A stretch of 64,000 bases of DNA, taken from assembly GCA_043783625.1 (NCBI GenBank), contig JAYVZE010000049.1, positions 36,937-100,936 on the forward strand, in the 5' to 3' direction. A program made the translations under genes and the position numbers. The notes under the pieces are model-generated. The model ran no database searches. It saw only the letters and a list, made by a program, of their open reading frames with translations, and had not been told where the DNA came from. This document shows, one piece after another, positions 41,536-50,172 of this stretch (the stretch's first letter is position 1; every line of letters starts with the position of its first letter). Source of the stretch: JAFDVL01 sp043783625 (GTDB lineage: Bacteria > Acidobacteriota > Blastocatellia > RBC074).

Positions 41536-42534
41536 ATGAATACACCCGCCCTAACAGATAGTCACGGTCGCGCCATTCGGGATTTACGGATTTCGATTAC
41601 GGATCGGTGCAATTTTCGCTGCTTTTATTGTATGCCGACCGAAGCGATGGAGTGGCAGCCAAAATCTGAAATTTTGAGCTACGAAGAAATCATTCGGCTG
41701 ACAGAAATTTTTGTATCGCTTGGCATCAACAAATTGCGCGTGACCGGAGGCGAACCGATGATTCGCCGCGACATCGAAGATTTAATTGCACCACTCGCCG
41801 CGATTCCCGGTGTCGAAGATTTGGCGATGACTACGAATGCACATTTTTTGCGTGGACGCGCCGAAGGTTTGAAAAAAGCTGGCTTGCAAAGACTAACTGT
41901 TAGTTTGGATTCATTGACGCCGGAGCGTTTCGCGTTGTTGACAGGTCGTAACGAATTGCATCGCGTCCTTGACGGAATTGATGCCGCCATCGAAGCGGGT
42001 TTGCATCCGGTCAAAATTAACAGCGTCACCATTCGTGGCGTCAATGACGATCAGGCGTTGGGCTTTGCTGAGATGGCACGTAACAAAGGTGTCAGCGTGC
42101 GCTTCATCGAATTTATGCCGCTCGACAACGGCAAAGTCTGGCGGCGCGAAATGGTCATGCCGGGCGATGAAGTCCGCGCAAAAATTAATGCAGTTTTTCC
42201 GCTTATGCCTGTGACTTCTGAAAATCTAAGTGAGACTTCAAGACGCTGGAAATTTGCGGACGGCGCACCCGGCGAAGTCGGCTTCATCAATCCCGTCACA
42301 CAACCGTTTTGTGGACATTGCAGCCGCATCCGATTGACTGCCGACGGAATGATTCGCACGTGCTTGTTCTCGAACGTCGAACACAACATCAAACGTCTGC
42401 TGCGCGGCGGCGCAAGCGATAGCGAATTAGTAGATTTCATCATCGCTACCATTGCCAAGAAAGAAGACCGCCACCACATCAACGACCCCGAATTTGTGCA
42501 ACCACTCAGAACGATGTCTTGTATCGGAGGATAA
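41536..42534 (+). CDS. moaA: GTP 3',8-cyclase MoaA
   Basis: MoaA is a radical-SAM enzyme that, with MoaC, turns GTP into the first molybdenum cofactor intermediate. About 332 aa. The N-terminal cluster CNFRCFYCMP (CxxxCxxC, residues about 25-32) follows LRISITDR; the C-terminal second cluster lies in FCGHCSRIRLTADGMIRTC. The protein ends with the conserved Gly-Gly (MSCIGG). An ATG at 41524 is an alternative start. No other moa gene is in the window. The GGAGG before the next gene lies in the last moaA codons, suggesting coupling. Confidence 0.95.
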   Translation: MNTPALTDSHGRAIRDLRISITDRCNFRCFYCMPTEAMEWQPKSEILSYEEIIRLTEIFVSLGINKLRVTGGEPMIRRDIEDLIAPLAAIPGVEDLAMTTNAHFLRGRAEGLKKAGLQRLTVSLDSLTPERFALLTGRNELHRVLDGIDAAIEAGLHPVKINSVTIRGVNDDQALGFAEMARNKGVSVRFIEFMPLDNGKVWRREMVMPGDEVRAKINAVFPLMPVTSENLSETSRRWKFADGAPGEVGFINPVTQPFCGHCSRIRLTADGMIRTCLFSNVEHNIKRLLRGGASDSELVDFIIATIAKKEDRHHINDPEFVQPLRTMSCIGG

Positions 42535-42540
42535 TTTTTT

Positions 42541-43167
42541 ATGTCTGCTGTGATTGAAATGCTTCATACCGTTTCTGTTGCTCCCGGTTTGCGACGATTT
42601 ACGGCTAAGGATTATTACCGCATGCTCGAAGCCGGAATTCTGCATGAAGATGATCCTGTCGAATTGATTAGAGGAGAACTCAGAACGATGTCACCCAAAG
42701 ACCCCAGACACGCATCTGGAAATACCCGCGCCAATCGTTATTTCACGCGGCTGCTGGGCGATCAGGCAATTATTCGCATTCAAGACCCGATTCACCTTGA
42801 TGATTTTTCCGAACCGGAGCCGGATGTCGTGTTAGCAGCTTTGGCAGATGACGAATATGATTATCACCATCCGAAGCCGGAAGAAATTTATTTGGTGTTA
42901 GAAGTTTCTGACAGTAGCCTTGATTATGACCGTGAAGAAAAAAGCAGACTGTATGCGCAAGCCGGAGTTCAACAATACTGCATCTTGAATGTGCGTGATC
43001 GTGAGCTGGAAGATTATCGCCATCCTGGCGCCAACGATTATCGCAGCAAACAAACATACACGGCAGAACAAAGTTTTTCTTTGGCAGCTTTCCCTACCAT
43101 TACTGTTGAAATAGCGGCTCTGTTGCCGAGTTCTGGCAAAACGAAACCGCCGCGCAAAAGGAGATAA
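42541..43167 (+). CDS. Uma2-family (DUF820) PD-(D/E)xK nuclease-like protein, copy 1
   Basis: A 208-aa protein of the Uma2 family. It shows YYRMLEAGILHEDDPVELIRGEL, the core SEPEPDVVLA (conserved Asp), LVLEVSDSSLDYDRE (Glu-Val and following acid) and LYAQAGVQQYCI. Members have a restriction-endonuclease-like fold, but their biological role is poorly known. Ribosome binding site GGAGG inside the end of moaA. Two paralogs follow within 4 kb (44925 and 45697); the three share about the same blocks. Confidence 0.9.
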   Translation: MSAVIEMLHTVSVAPGLRRFTAKDYYRMLEAGILHEDDPVELIRGELRTMSPKDPRHASGNTRANRYFTRLLGDQAIIRIQDPIHLDDFSEPEPDVVLAALADDEYDYHHPKPEEIYLVLEVSDSSLDYDREEKSRLYAQAGVQQYCILNVRDRELEDYRHPGANDYRSKQTYTAEQSFSLAAFPTITVEIAALLPSSGKTKPPRKRR

Positions 43168-43172
43168 CGTAT

Positions 43173-43628
43173 ATGTTCAGAAAATACTTCACCTGTTTTT
43201 TGATAGTCCTGTTATTGAATTTACAACTCTTCGCGCAGACGAAAATTGACAAAAAAGCCGCGCAAGAAGCTGCCCGCGTGGTGCAACTAAAAATTGCAAT
43301 GAATGCGGTCGGGCTTGGCGATACGGCTCCGGCAGAATTGAAACTGAAAAGTGGCGGCAAGCTGGTGGGTTACATCAGCGAAATGAAAGACGGCTCAATT
43401 GTCTTTGCCGAGACCGCTTTAGTGCGCACCTCGAATATTTCCTACGCCGAGATCAAGTCAATCAGTGCTTATAGTTCTCACCATCCACCGTCAGGAAATA
43501 AAGGAATGATTCTTGGAATAGTGGCTCTTGCTGTTGGGCTGACAGTTGTAGCGATTTTGGGCTACAAGCACTGCAAAAAATTAGAACGCGAAGGCAAAGT
43601 CTGCTCGACTGATGACAGTACGAACTAA
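43173..43628 (+). CDS. Membrane protein with signal and C-terminal helix (151 aa)
   Basis: No family recognised. It has an N-terminal signal or anchor (FRKYFTCFLIVLLLNLQLFAQ), a soluble part of about 80 residues (LKLKSGGKLVGYISEMKDGSIVFAET, an Sm/SH3-like strand pattern) and one transmembrane helix (GMILGIVALAVGLTVVAILG), followed by a short cytoplasmic Cys-containing tail. AAGGAG lies before ATG 43173. It lies between the first Uma2 gene and the M20 peptidase gene, 6 bp from each. Confidence 0.6.
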   Translation: MFRKYFTCFLIVLLLNLQLFAQTKIDKKAAQEAARVVQLKIAMNAVGLGDTAPAELKLKSGGKLVGYISEMKDGSIVFAETALVRTSNISYAEIKSISAYSSHHPPSGNKGMILGIVALAVGLTVVAILGYKHCKKLEREGKVCSTDDSTN

Positions 43629-43634
43629 AAAAAT

Positions 43635-44906
43635 ATGAAGAATAAAATTGGTTGCATAATACTTTTTTTGAGCTTGTTGACAGTGCAGGTTTGGGGACAA
43701 AAAATTTCTGTCGAAGAGCAAAAAATCCTCAGCTACGTTGACGCCCACAAAGACGAAGCTGTCGCACTGCTGGAAAAAGTCGTCAACATCGAAAGTCCGA
43801 CGCAAAATCTGACAGGCGTGAAAGATGTCGGACTGGTTTTTAAATCCGAATTTGAAGCGATTGAACTCACGGCGAAATGGATTGAAATGCCGCCGGAGAT
43901 GAAACGCGCCGGACATTTAGTTGCCGAAACTAAAGGATCAAAAGGCAAAAAGATTTTGTTGCTCGGACATCTGGATACAGTGCTAAGCGGAGAAAAATTT
44001 CGACGCGAAGGCAACAAAGCTTTCGGTACTGGCTCCAGTGATATGAAAGCCGGCGATGTCGTGATGCTGTATGCGTTGAAGGCTTTGCAAAATTCAGGAT
44101 TACTCAAAGATTCTCAAATCATCGTAATGTTTACGGGTGATGAAGAATCTTCGGGGCGTCCGCAGGCAATCAGTCGCGGTGATATGTTTGCAGCAGCGAA
44201 GCGGAGCGACCTGGCTTTGAGTTTTGAAGGTGCAGTGGGAAATACCGGAACCGTCGGACGGCGCGGCAGCAGCTCATGGTCACTCGAAGTTACAGGCGAA
44301 ACGGGACATTCTTCACAGATTTTCAACGAATACATGGGCAGCGGTGCGATCTTTGAAGCTTCGCGCATCATTCATCAGTTTTATGAACAATTACACGGCG
44401 AAAAATATCTAACTTTTAATCCCAGTATCATTGTTGGTGGCACGGAAGCTGAGCTGAAAAATTCGACCGGAACAGCGACAGGCAAGGGCAATGTAGTTCC
44501 CGCCAAAGTTTTCATCAAGGGCGATTTGCGTTTCATCAGCGAAGAGCAGAAAGAAGCTGCGCGGGCAAAGATGCGCGAAATCGTCGCGAAGAATTTACCG
44601 AAAACTTCGGCAAAAATTTCTTTTGAAGACGGCATCCCCGCGATGTTTCCTTCGCCTGAAAATTACAAATTGCTCGAACAACTTAGCAAGGTCAGTGAAG
44701 ATTTGGGTTACGGCAAAATCGAAGCCCTTGACCCCGGCGAACGCGGCGCAGGTGACATCGCGTATATCTCACATTTGATTCCGGGACTTGATGGGCTAGG
44801 CGCAAGCGGCAGAAATGCGCACGCGCCGGGTGAGTATGCGGATTTGGAATCCATGCCGAGGTTGATTAAAAGGACGGCAGTTTTGATTTATCGGCTGACG
44901 CGGTAA
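43635..44906 (+). CDS. Secreted M20-family metallopeptidase
   Basis: A 423-aa zinc peptidase of the M20 (ArgE/DapE/CPG2) family. It begins with a signal peptide (KNKIGCIILFLSLLTVQVWG). Metal and catalytic motifs are LLLGHLDTVLSG (His-x-Asp), GTGSSDMKAGD (bridging Asp), FTGDEESSG (Glu-Glu) and the last His in ASGRNAHAPGEY. The dimerisation domain starts near SWSLEVTGETGHSS. It is probably a periplasmic or exported carboxypeptidase or aminoacylase, closest in motif to glutamate carboxypeptidase. Substrate unknown. Confidence 0.9.
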   Translation: MKNKIGCIILFLSLLTVQVWGQKISVEEQKILSYVDAHKDEAVALLEKVVNIESPTQNLTGVKDVGLVFKSEFEAIELTAKWIEMPPEMKRAGHLVAETKGSKGKKILLLGHLDTVLSGEKFRREGNKAFGTGSSDMKAGDVVMLYALKALQNSGLLKDSQIIVMFTGDEESSGRPQAISRGDMFAAAKRSDLALSFEGAVGNTGTVGRRGSSSWSLEVTGETGHSSQIFNEYMGSGAIFEASRIIHQFYEQLHGEKYLTFNPSIIVGGTEAELKNSTGTATGKGNVVPAKVFIKGDLRFISEEQKEAARAKMREIVAKNLPKTSAKISFEDGIPAMFPSPENYKLLEQLSKVSEDLGYGKIEALDPGERGAGDIAYISHLIPGLDGLGASGRNAHAPGEYADLESMPRLIKRTAVLIYRLTR

Positions 44907-44924
44907 AATGGGCGCGAGGTATTT

Positions 44925-45554
44925 ATGGAAGTAGTATTGGAGAAAGCCAAGCCAACGATACGATTCAAAAGCAGCACCGAACAGGATATTTTTTCTTCTT
45001 CACGGCGCTTTACGGTTGACGAATATCATCGGATGGGCGAGGCCGGAATACTTCATCCTGATGAGAGGGTGGAGTTGATTGAAGGAGTGATTTGCCGCAT
45101 GAGTCCCAAAGGTTCGTTACATTCTACCAGTGTTGAAATTGCCCGTGAATACTTCGCTAAAAAACTGAAACGTCAGGCTCACGCCAGAACACAAGACCCG
45201 ATTTATTTGGGCAAACATTCGGAACCTGAACCTGATGTAGCATTGGTTATGCCGCCGTTCACGCGCTACCGCGATCATCATCCAACGCCCACTGAAATTT
45301 TTCTGGTGTTTGAGGTGGCAGACACTACGCTGAATCGGGATCGTCGCAAAGGCAAGACTTACGCCAAAGCGGGCATCGTACAATATTGCATCCTGGATTT
45401 GAAGCACGAGACGATTGAAGAATATAGTGACCCGACACCGGATGGGTATGAGCGCAAAAACATTTATCGTGTCGGCGATAAATTCGCCCTTGTTGCGTTT
45501 CCCTTCATCGTGGTTAAAGTCAAAGATTTGTTGGAGCCGGATTACCTCGGCTGA
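44925..45554 (+). CDS. Uma2-family nuclease-like protein, copy 2
   Basis: A 209-aa Uma2 protein with the same blocks as copy 1: YHRMGEAGILHPDERVELIEGV, SEPEPDVALVMPP, LVFEVADTTLNRDRR and YAKAGIVQYCILDL. Here the EVSDSSL block has changed to EVADTTL. ATG 44925 has GAGG about 8 nt upstream. It follows the M20 peptidase gene by 18 bp and precedes a MITE-like hairpin element. Confidence 0.88.
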   Translation: MEVVLEKAKPTIRFKSSTEQDIFSSSRRFTVDEYHRMGEAGILHPDERVELIEGVICRMSPKGSLHSTSVEIAREYFAKKLKRQAHARTQDPIYLGKHSEPEPDVALVMPPFTRYRDHHPTPTEIFLVFEVADTTLNRDRRKGKTYAKAGIVQYCILDLKHETIEEYSDPTPDGYERKNIYRVGDKFALVAFPFIVVKVKDLLEPDYLG

Positions 45555-45577
45555 TGCGGTAAAATAAGTGCAAGGCA

Positions 45578-45682
45578 GGACTTACGCAAAATATGTGGCG
45601 AGTTCTTGACTCGCCACAATTTAGAGTTGACCTGACTCACGCGATTAAAGAAATCGCTCCACATTTCTTTTTTTGCGTAACC
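45578..45682. repeat. MITE-like nested palindrome with ACTTACGCAAA ends
   Basis: The outer ends TTACGCAAA (45582-45590) and TTTGCGTAA (45672-45680) are perfectly inverted and extend with ATGTGG / CCACAT. Inside are two smaller hairpins, TGGCGAGT...ACTCGCCA (45596-45616) and GCGATT...AATCGC (45641-45657). The inner right part (AAATGTGGAGCGATTTC as complement) recurs at 63955-63980. No transposase in the window. Confidence 0.7.
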
Positions 45683-45696
45683 CCTACAAGGAAATT

Positions 45697-46338
45697 ATGG
45701 AAGCTGTATTAGAAATTCCCAAGCAGGCAGTTCTCACCAAAGCTGAAGTCAACGGCTTTCCTAAGCTGTATGAAATGACGGTGGAAAAATATCATCAACT
45801 CATCGAAGCCGGAATTTTTTCCAAATCCGATAAGGTTGAATTGATTGAAGGAAGGGTGGTTGAAATGTCTCCTAAAGGTACGCGACACGCGGCAGCGATG
45901 CGCCGTATCAATAAAATTTTCAGTAAGTATTTTGCTGAAAAGGCTGTGATTTGTATTCAAGACCCGATCTTACTCAATGACAAATCGGAGCCTGAACCTG
46001 ACCTTGTCCTCGCGCAACTGCCTGATATTCGCTACATGCTGCATCACCCGAAGCCTGAAGATATTTATCTGGTGATGGAAGTTTCGGATAGTACGCTTGC
46101 CTATGATCGCAAGGAATTGGCTCCGTGGCTGGCACAAAATGGAGTGCTACAATTTTGCCTGCTCAACATTCGCGGACGGGAATTAGAAGATTACCGCGAA
46201 CCGGGCGTTGACGGGTATCGTGCAAAACGTACCTATTCTGAAGAAGAGAGTTTTTCGTTAGCTACTTTTCCTGATATTTCAATCAGGGTTAGCGATCTGT
46301 TGCCTCCCGTACTCACAAACGAAGAAGGCAGCATCTAA
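45697..46338 (+). CDS. Uma2-family nuclease-like protein, copy 3
   Basis: A 213-aa Uma2 protein from ATG 45697, with AAGGAA 4 nt upstream; an upstream in-frame start at 45673 lies inside the MITE-like element. It shows YHQLIEAGIFSKSDKVELIEGR, SEPEPDLVLAQLPD, LVMEVSDSTLAYDRK and LAQNGVLQFCLL. Third paralog in a row, separated from copy 2 by the hairpin element. A C-terminal tail ends LLPPVLTNEEG. Confidence 0.88.
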   Translation: MEAVLEIPKQAVLTKAEVNGFPKLYEMTVEKYHQLIEAGIFSKSDKVELIEGRVVEMSPKGTRHAAAMRRINKIFSKYFAEKAVICIQDPILLNDKSEPEPDLVLAQLPDIRYMLHHPKPEDIYLVMEVSDSTLAYDRKELAPWLAQNGVLQFCLLNIRGRELEDYREPGVDGYRAKRTYSEEESFSLATFPDISIRVSDLLPPVLTNEEGSI

Positions 46339-46354
46339 TATTTTTGTCTTTTCA

Positions 46355-46495
46355 GGGGAGCCGCACGCGCGGCTGAGAGTCCTGCCGTGGCGGATTTACG
46401 ATTGTAGGTTGCGGAACAAAAAATCCACAATCCACAATCCGCAATCAGGAGACCCTATGAACCTGTACGGGTAATGCCGTCGAAGGGAGAAAGGA
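46355..46495 (+). promoter_or_regulatory. TPP riboswitch (thi-box) upstream of thiC
   Basis: A thiamine pyrophosphate aptamer with all conserved blocks: GGGGAGCC (46355-46362), the P3 loop closing with GGCTGAGA (46371-46378), GACCCTATGAACCTG (46451 on) and GGGTAATGCCG with CGAAGGGAG at the 3' side. The facultative stem between CTGAGA and GACCC is formed by TCCTG (46380-46384) and CAGGA (46446-46450) and is enlarged by a 61-nt palindromic insert. A terminator follows at 46501, so TPP binding probably stops transcription of thiC. Confidence 0.95.
46385..46445. repeat. Period-7 palindromic element J inside the TPP riboswitch
   Basis: Right side made of 7-bp words AATCCAC, AATCCAC, AATCCGC, AATCAGG (from 46422). 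The left side has GCGGATT (46390-46396) and ATTGT (46401-46405), complementary to AATCCGC and ACAAT on the right. It extends the facultative stem of the aptamer and leaves the ligand core untouched. Confidence 0.75.
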
Positions 46496-46500
46496 ACCAG

Positions 46501-46546
46501 AAGACTGTTCCGATTTCTATATACGCGGAGTAGTCTTTTTTATTTT
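46501..46546 (+). terminator. Riboswitch-controlled terminator
   Basis: AAGACT (46501-46506) pairs with AGTCTT (46532-46537) and TCCG (46509-46512) with CGGA (46526-46529), then TTTTTTATTTTT. The thiC ribosome binding site GAGGT begins just after. Confidence 0.85.
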
Positions 46547-46558
46547 TGAGGTAAAATT

Positions 46559-48454
46559 ATGAGCGAGCCAACATCAGAAAAACAATTGCCAAATTCCGAG
46601 CGTACTTACGTCGCAGGCAAGACTGCCAACGTCCGCGTCCCGTTCCGCGAAATTTCTCTGAATGTCACCAAGAGCATGAACGGCGCAGTCGAAGTCAATG
46701 AACCGATTCGCGTCTACGATGTCAGCGGTCCGTGGGGCGATCCGACTTTTAAAGGTGATGTGCGCGATGGCTTGCCAGCCTTACGCAGCGATTGGATCAT
46801 CGGGCGCGGTGACGTAGAGGAATACGAAGGACGCAAAATTGAACCGCGCGACAATGGATACTTGACTGTTGGCGCAGAAGGCTACGCCCGCAACAAAGAC
46901 AAAGGCAAGCTCGAAGATTTTCCCGGACTGAAACGCCAACCGCTCAAAGCCAAAGCCGGACACAACGTCACGCAAATTCATTACGCACGTAAAGGCATCA
47001 TCACGCCGGAAATGGAATTCATCGCCATCCGCGAAAATCTCGGTCGCCAAAAAGCGTTTGAAGCAAACGGCAACAACGGGCGTCATTTGCTGACTCATCA
47101 ACACAAAGGCGATTCGTTTGGCGCAAGTATTCCAAGTTTCGTGACGCCTGAATTCGTGCGTGACGAGGTAGCACGTGGACGCGCGATCATCCCCGCCAAC
47201 ATTAATCATCCTGAATCTGAGCCGATGATTATTGGGCGCAATTTCCTCGTCAAAATTAATGCGAACATCGGCAACAGCGCGGTCGCGTCAAGCATTGAAG
47301 AAGAAGTCGAAAAAATGCGCTGGTCAACCAAATGGGGCGCAGATACGGTGATGGATTTGTCGACAGGCAAAAATATTCACGCAACGCGCGAATGGATTTT
47401 GCGCAATTCGCCCGTACCGATTGGAACCGTACCGATTTATCAAGCCCTCGAAAAAGTTGGCGGCAAAGCCGAAGAATTAACGTGGGAAATTTACCGCGAC
47501 ACGCTGATCGAACAAGCCGAACAAGGCGTAGATTATTTTACCATCCACGCTGGAGTTCGTTTGCCTTACATTCCAATGACGGCGAAACGCACTACGGGCA
47601 TCGTCAGCCGCGGCGGTTCGATCATGGCGAAATGGTGCTTGTCGCATCACAAAGAAAGTTTTCTGTACACGCACTTCCGCGAAATTTGCGAAATCATGGC
47701 GGCGTATGATGTGAGCTTTTCATTGGGGGATGGATTGCGTCCCGGCTCGATTGCCGACGCGAATGACGAAGCGCAATTTGCGGAACTCGACACGCTCGGT
47801 GAACTCACCAAAATCGCGTGGGAGATGGATACGCAAGTGATGATCGAAGGCCCCGGCCACGTACCGATGCACCTCATTAAAGAGAACATGGAAAAACAAT
47901 TAGAAGTCTGCGACGAAGCGCCGTTTTACACGCTCGGCCCACTGACAACAGACATCGCGCCGGGCTACGATCATTTAACTTCCGGCATTGGCGCAGCGAT
48001 GATCGGCTGGTTTGGTTGCGCGATGTTGTGTTACGTGACGCCGAAAGAACATCTGGGTTTGCCCGACAAAAAAGATGTGAAAGACGGAGTCATCACCTAC
48101 AAAATCGCCGCCCACGCCGCCGACTTAGCCAAAGGTCATCCCGGCGCACAACTGCGCGACAACGCCGTGTCAAAAGCGCGTTTTGAATTCCGCTGGGAAG
48201 ATCAATTCAATCTCTCACTCGACCCCGAAACCGCACGCGAATTCCACGACGAAACGCTGCCCCAGGAAGGAGCCAAAGCCGCGCACTTCTGTTCCATGTG
48301 CGGCCCACATTTCTGTTCAATGAAGATCACGCAGGACGTACGCGATTACGCCGCGCAAAAAGAATTGAACGAACAGTCGGCAGTTGAAGAAGGCATGAAA
48401 GAAATGTCGGAGCAGTTCAAACAAGCTGGGGCAGAAATTTATGTGAAGGCTTAA
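46559..48454 (+). CDS. thiC: Phosphomethylpyrimidine synthase ThiC
   Basis: ThiC is a radical-SAM enzyme that rearranges aminoimidazole ribotide to HMP-phosphate for thiamine. The 631-aa product has the long family form. Motifs include YDVSGPWGD, NHPESEPMIIGRNF, DYFTIHAGV, FSLGDGLRPGSIADAND, EGPGHVPMH, and the C-terminal cluster motif CSMCGPHFCSM (CxxCxxxxC). It is monocistronic under a TPP riboswitch and ends at a strong terminator. ThiE is encoded 15 kb away (63298). Confidence 0.97.
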   Translation: MSEPTSEKQLPNSERTYVAGKTANVRVPFREISLNVTKSMNGAVEVNEPIRVYDVSGPWGDPTFKGDVRDGLPALRSDWIIGRGDVEEYEGRKIEPRDNGYLTVGAEGYARNKDKGKLEDFPGLKRQPLKAKAGHNVTQIHYARKGIITPEMEFIAIRENLGRQKAFEANGNNGRHLLTHQHKGDSFGASIPSFVTPEFVRDEVARGRAIIPANINHPESEPMIIGRNFLVKINANIGNSAVASSIEEEVEKMRWSTKWGADTVMDLSTGKNIHATREWILRNSPVPIGTVPIYQALEKVGGKAEELTWEIYRDTLIEQAEQGVDYFTIHAGVRLPYIPMTAKRTTGIVSRGGSIMAKWCLSHHKESFLYTHFREICEIMAAYDVSFSLGDGLRPGSIADANDEAQFAELDTLGELTKIAWEMDTQVMIEGPGHVPMHLIKENMEKQLEVCDEAPFYTLGPLTTDIAPGYDHLTSGIGAAMIGWFGCAMLCYVTPKEHLGLPDKKDVKDGVITYKIAAHAADLAKGHPGAQLRDNAVSKARFEFRWEDQFNLSLDPETAREFHDETLPQEGAKAAHFCSMCGPHFCSMKITQDVRDYAAQKELNEQSAVEEGMKEMSEQFKQAGAEIYVKA

Positions 48455-48459
48455 ACTAA

Positions 48460-48505
48460 TTTCAGGAGTGGAGGTGTACAAGCTACTGTCTCTACTCCTG
48501 AAAAA
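48460..48505 (+). terminator. Terminator after thiC
   Basis: TTTCAGGAGTGGAG (48460-48473) pairs with CTCTACTCCTGAAA (48490-48503) with one G-T pair, followed by an A/T stretch. The T run is short (AAAAATTT). Confidence 0.75.
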
Positions 48506-48525
48506 TTTAAAGGTGGTAGGAATTT

Positions 48526-49489
48526 ATGCAAGTTGTACGATCATTCTACGGAGTTCTCTTTCTTTTTTTCTTGCTCTTCACTTCAAATCAGTCTCTCGCC
48601 CAAGATACAAAGAATCCGAAAGAAGTTGGGAAAAATGACAGCTCGGAAACCAAACTTCGTATTTCGATTCCTATTTCTTCTCTACCCAAAGGCGAGCTAA
48701 AAATTGATCAATTTAAAGCGACGGAAAATGGTGTATCACAAGTCATTGATTCACTGAAAAATCCAGACCAATCCATTAGTTATGGCTTGATCATAGACAC
48801 CTCTGGGAGCATGCGACCTCGCTTGCCAGACTTAAAAATTTTGGGAATAAGTTTGATAAATCACCTTAGTGAAAAAGATGAAATGGCGATTGCCTCATTA
48901 AAAATAGAGGCTGAATTAATTCATAAATTGAGTTCAAGTAAAGTTTTTTTGACAGATGCTTTGAATGAGCTTTACACAGGTGGGGGAACATCCCTGTTTG
49001 ATGGGATTACCGTCGTATCGGAATATTTAAAGAAAGCCTCTACAAAAAGAGCGCAAGATTATCATCGTTCTCACCGACGGAGGAGAAGAAAGAAGCACTG
49101 TTAAAGTGGACAAAGTCGCAGGGTATCTTTCAGAAATGAACGTCTCATTGTTCATAATTAAAATAAAAAACACACTATTTCAGGAAGACCAAATGCGCTC
49201 TACAACGAAAACAAATGAGCAACTTGATTTTCTGACAAAAATTTCAGGAGGATTTATTTTGACATATTCTCCACCAGAAAAAATTACTGAAGCCGACATT
49301 GAAAAATTATTGCAACGAGATAAGGGGTTCACGCTGCCAATCATTGAACGTTCAAAGTCAACTCATCTATCATATTATTCTTCTAATAGTAAATTTGACG
49401 GTAAGTCACGCCGTGTACAAATTCAATGGCAAGGCGAAGGTGGGAAAATTATTACCCAAGACCTCAAGTATGATGTGCCTAGAAAGTAA
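48526..49489 (+). pseudogene. Secreted VWA-domain protein (acidobacterial VWFA-related type), frameshifted
   Basis: One gene in two frames. The first (48526-49104) has a signal peptide (GVLFLFFLLFTSNQSLAQ), the segment FKATENGVSQVI and the VWA MIDAS motif LIIDTSGSM, then TGGGTSLFDGI. It loses the frame after KKAST. The second frame, read from upstream of 49106, continues as KERKIIIVLTDGGEE and VAGYLSEMNVSLFII. Removing one A from the AAAAA run at 49044-49048 joins them into a protein of about 320 aa. The tail (GKSRRVQIQWQGEGGK) is family-like. It resembles the VWFA-related domain proteins abundant in Acidobacteria. Role unknown. Confidence 0.78.
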
Positions 49490-49506
49490 TTCATTTGGGA
49501 AATTGG

Positions 49507-49600
49507 GATGATCCTAAATCAAAAAATTGCCATCGTCACAGGGACACATGTGGCATCGGGTTTGCTATCATCACCAATAAATTTTTAGTACCTGATCCAA
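49507..49600 (+). pseudogene. Remnant of the 5' end of an SDR gene, copy of 51588
   Basis: The DNA from AAATCAAAAAATTGCCATCG resembles the first 85 bp of the intact SDR gene at 51588 base for base with scattered changes and small indels: both contain GCATCGG, TTGCTATCA and ACCAA(C/T)AAATTTTTAG. The reading frame is broken and no later SDR sequence follows. It is a duplicated and decayed 5' fragment. Confidence 0.75.
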
Positions 49601-49772
49601 ACACAATGCCGAAAGTCTTGCTAGATCGCCGTAGATTAGTGGTAGACGCCTGCTACAAAGCTTCATTTAAGAGCAATTTGGAGCGGGTGAAATTTTGTTC
49701 GCAATACACCGAACCGGCTGGCAGAAGTGGCACGGATCGAAGAACGAGAAGCCATAAATCATCAATCGTACT

Positions 49773-49815
49773 GCGGGCGGCTCGCCCGCAAACAACGGGC
49801 GAGCCGCCCGTTGTT
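49773..49815. repeat. GC-rich double hairpin (element L)
   Basis: GCGGGC/GCCCGC (49773-49789) followed by AACAACGGGCG (49791-49801) with its perfect complement at 49805-49815. The left and right 15-mers CGGGCGGCTCGCCCG and CGGGCGAGCCGCCCG are also perfect inverted repeats of each other, so two alternative folds exist. Confidence 0.75.
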
Positions 49816-49830
49816 ACGCCGACAAATCTA

Positions 49831-50172
49831 ATGGTAGAGTTAATTTTAAGTTGTGGGTTAGAAGGTGGTGGCTTTGATCTTTACGCGCTCCCCGAAAATG
49901 ACGCAGCACTTTTTTATTTATCAGGCAGTACAATCTATTTAGACGAAAATGATGACGAGGACTGGCGTTCGTGGGAGTCTGAAAAAGTTGCCGGATGGGA
50001 AAATGCTTTGCAGCTTTTACAACAGCATCAATGGTGGATAACCATCCCGACATACATTCATCCTGCGTATCGTGCAAATGTTTTGGCAGCCGTTCTTGCG
50101 CAAGAAAATATCAGATCAACTGCTGTTCGTGAGCGATGGTTACAACACTGTCAACCCGAAGCAGATAAATAA
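49831..50172 (+). CDS. Hypothetical protein (113 aa)
   Basis: No family recognised. It encodes VELILSCGLEGGGFDLYALPE, then FYLSGSTIYLDENDDED and WWITIPTYIHPAYRANVLAAV, which looks like a compact soluble alpha/beta protein. The frame is open far upstream (to 49495), but that part is the SDR remnant and a GC-rich double hairpin, so I start at ATG 49831; it lacks a ribosome binding site. The gene may be 5'-damaged by the rearrangement that left the remnant. Confidence 0.5.
   Translation: MVELILSCGLEGGGFDLYALPENDAALFYLSGSTIYLDENDDEDWRSWESEKVAGWENALQLLQQHQWWITIPTYIHPAYRANVLAAVLAQENIRSTAVRERWLQHCQPEADK

Noticed and set aside
49495..49830. N-terminal extension of the hypothetical protein at 49831
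   Set aside because: The open frame there runs through a decayed SDR fragment and a GC-rich double hairpin and has no protein-like pattern.
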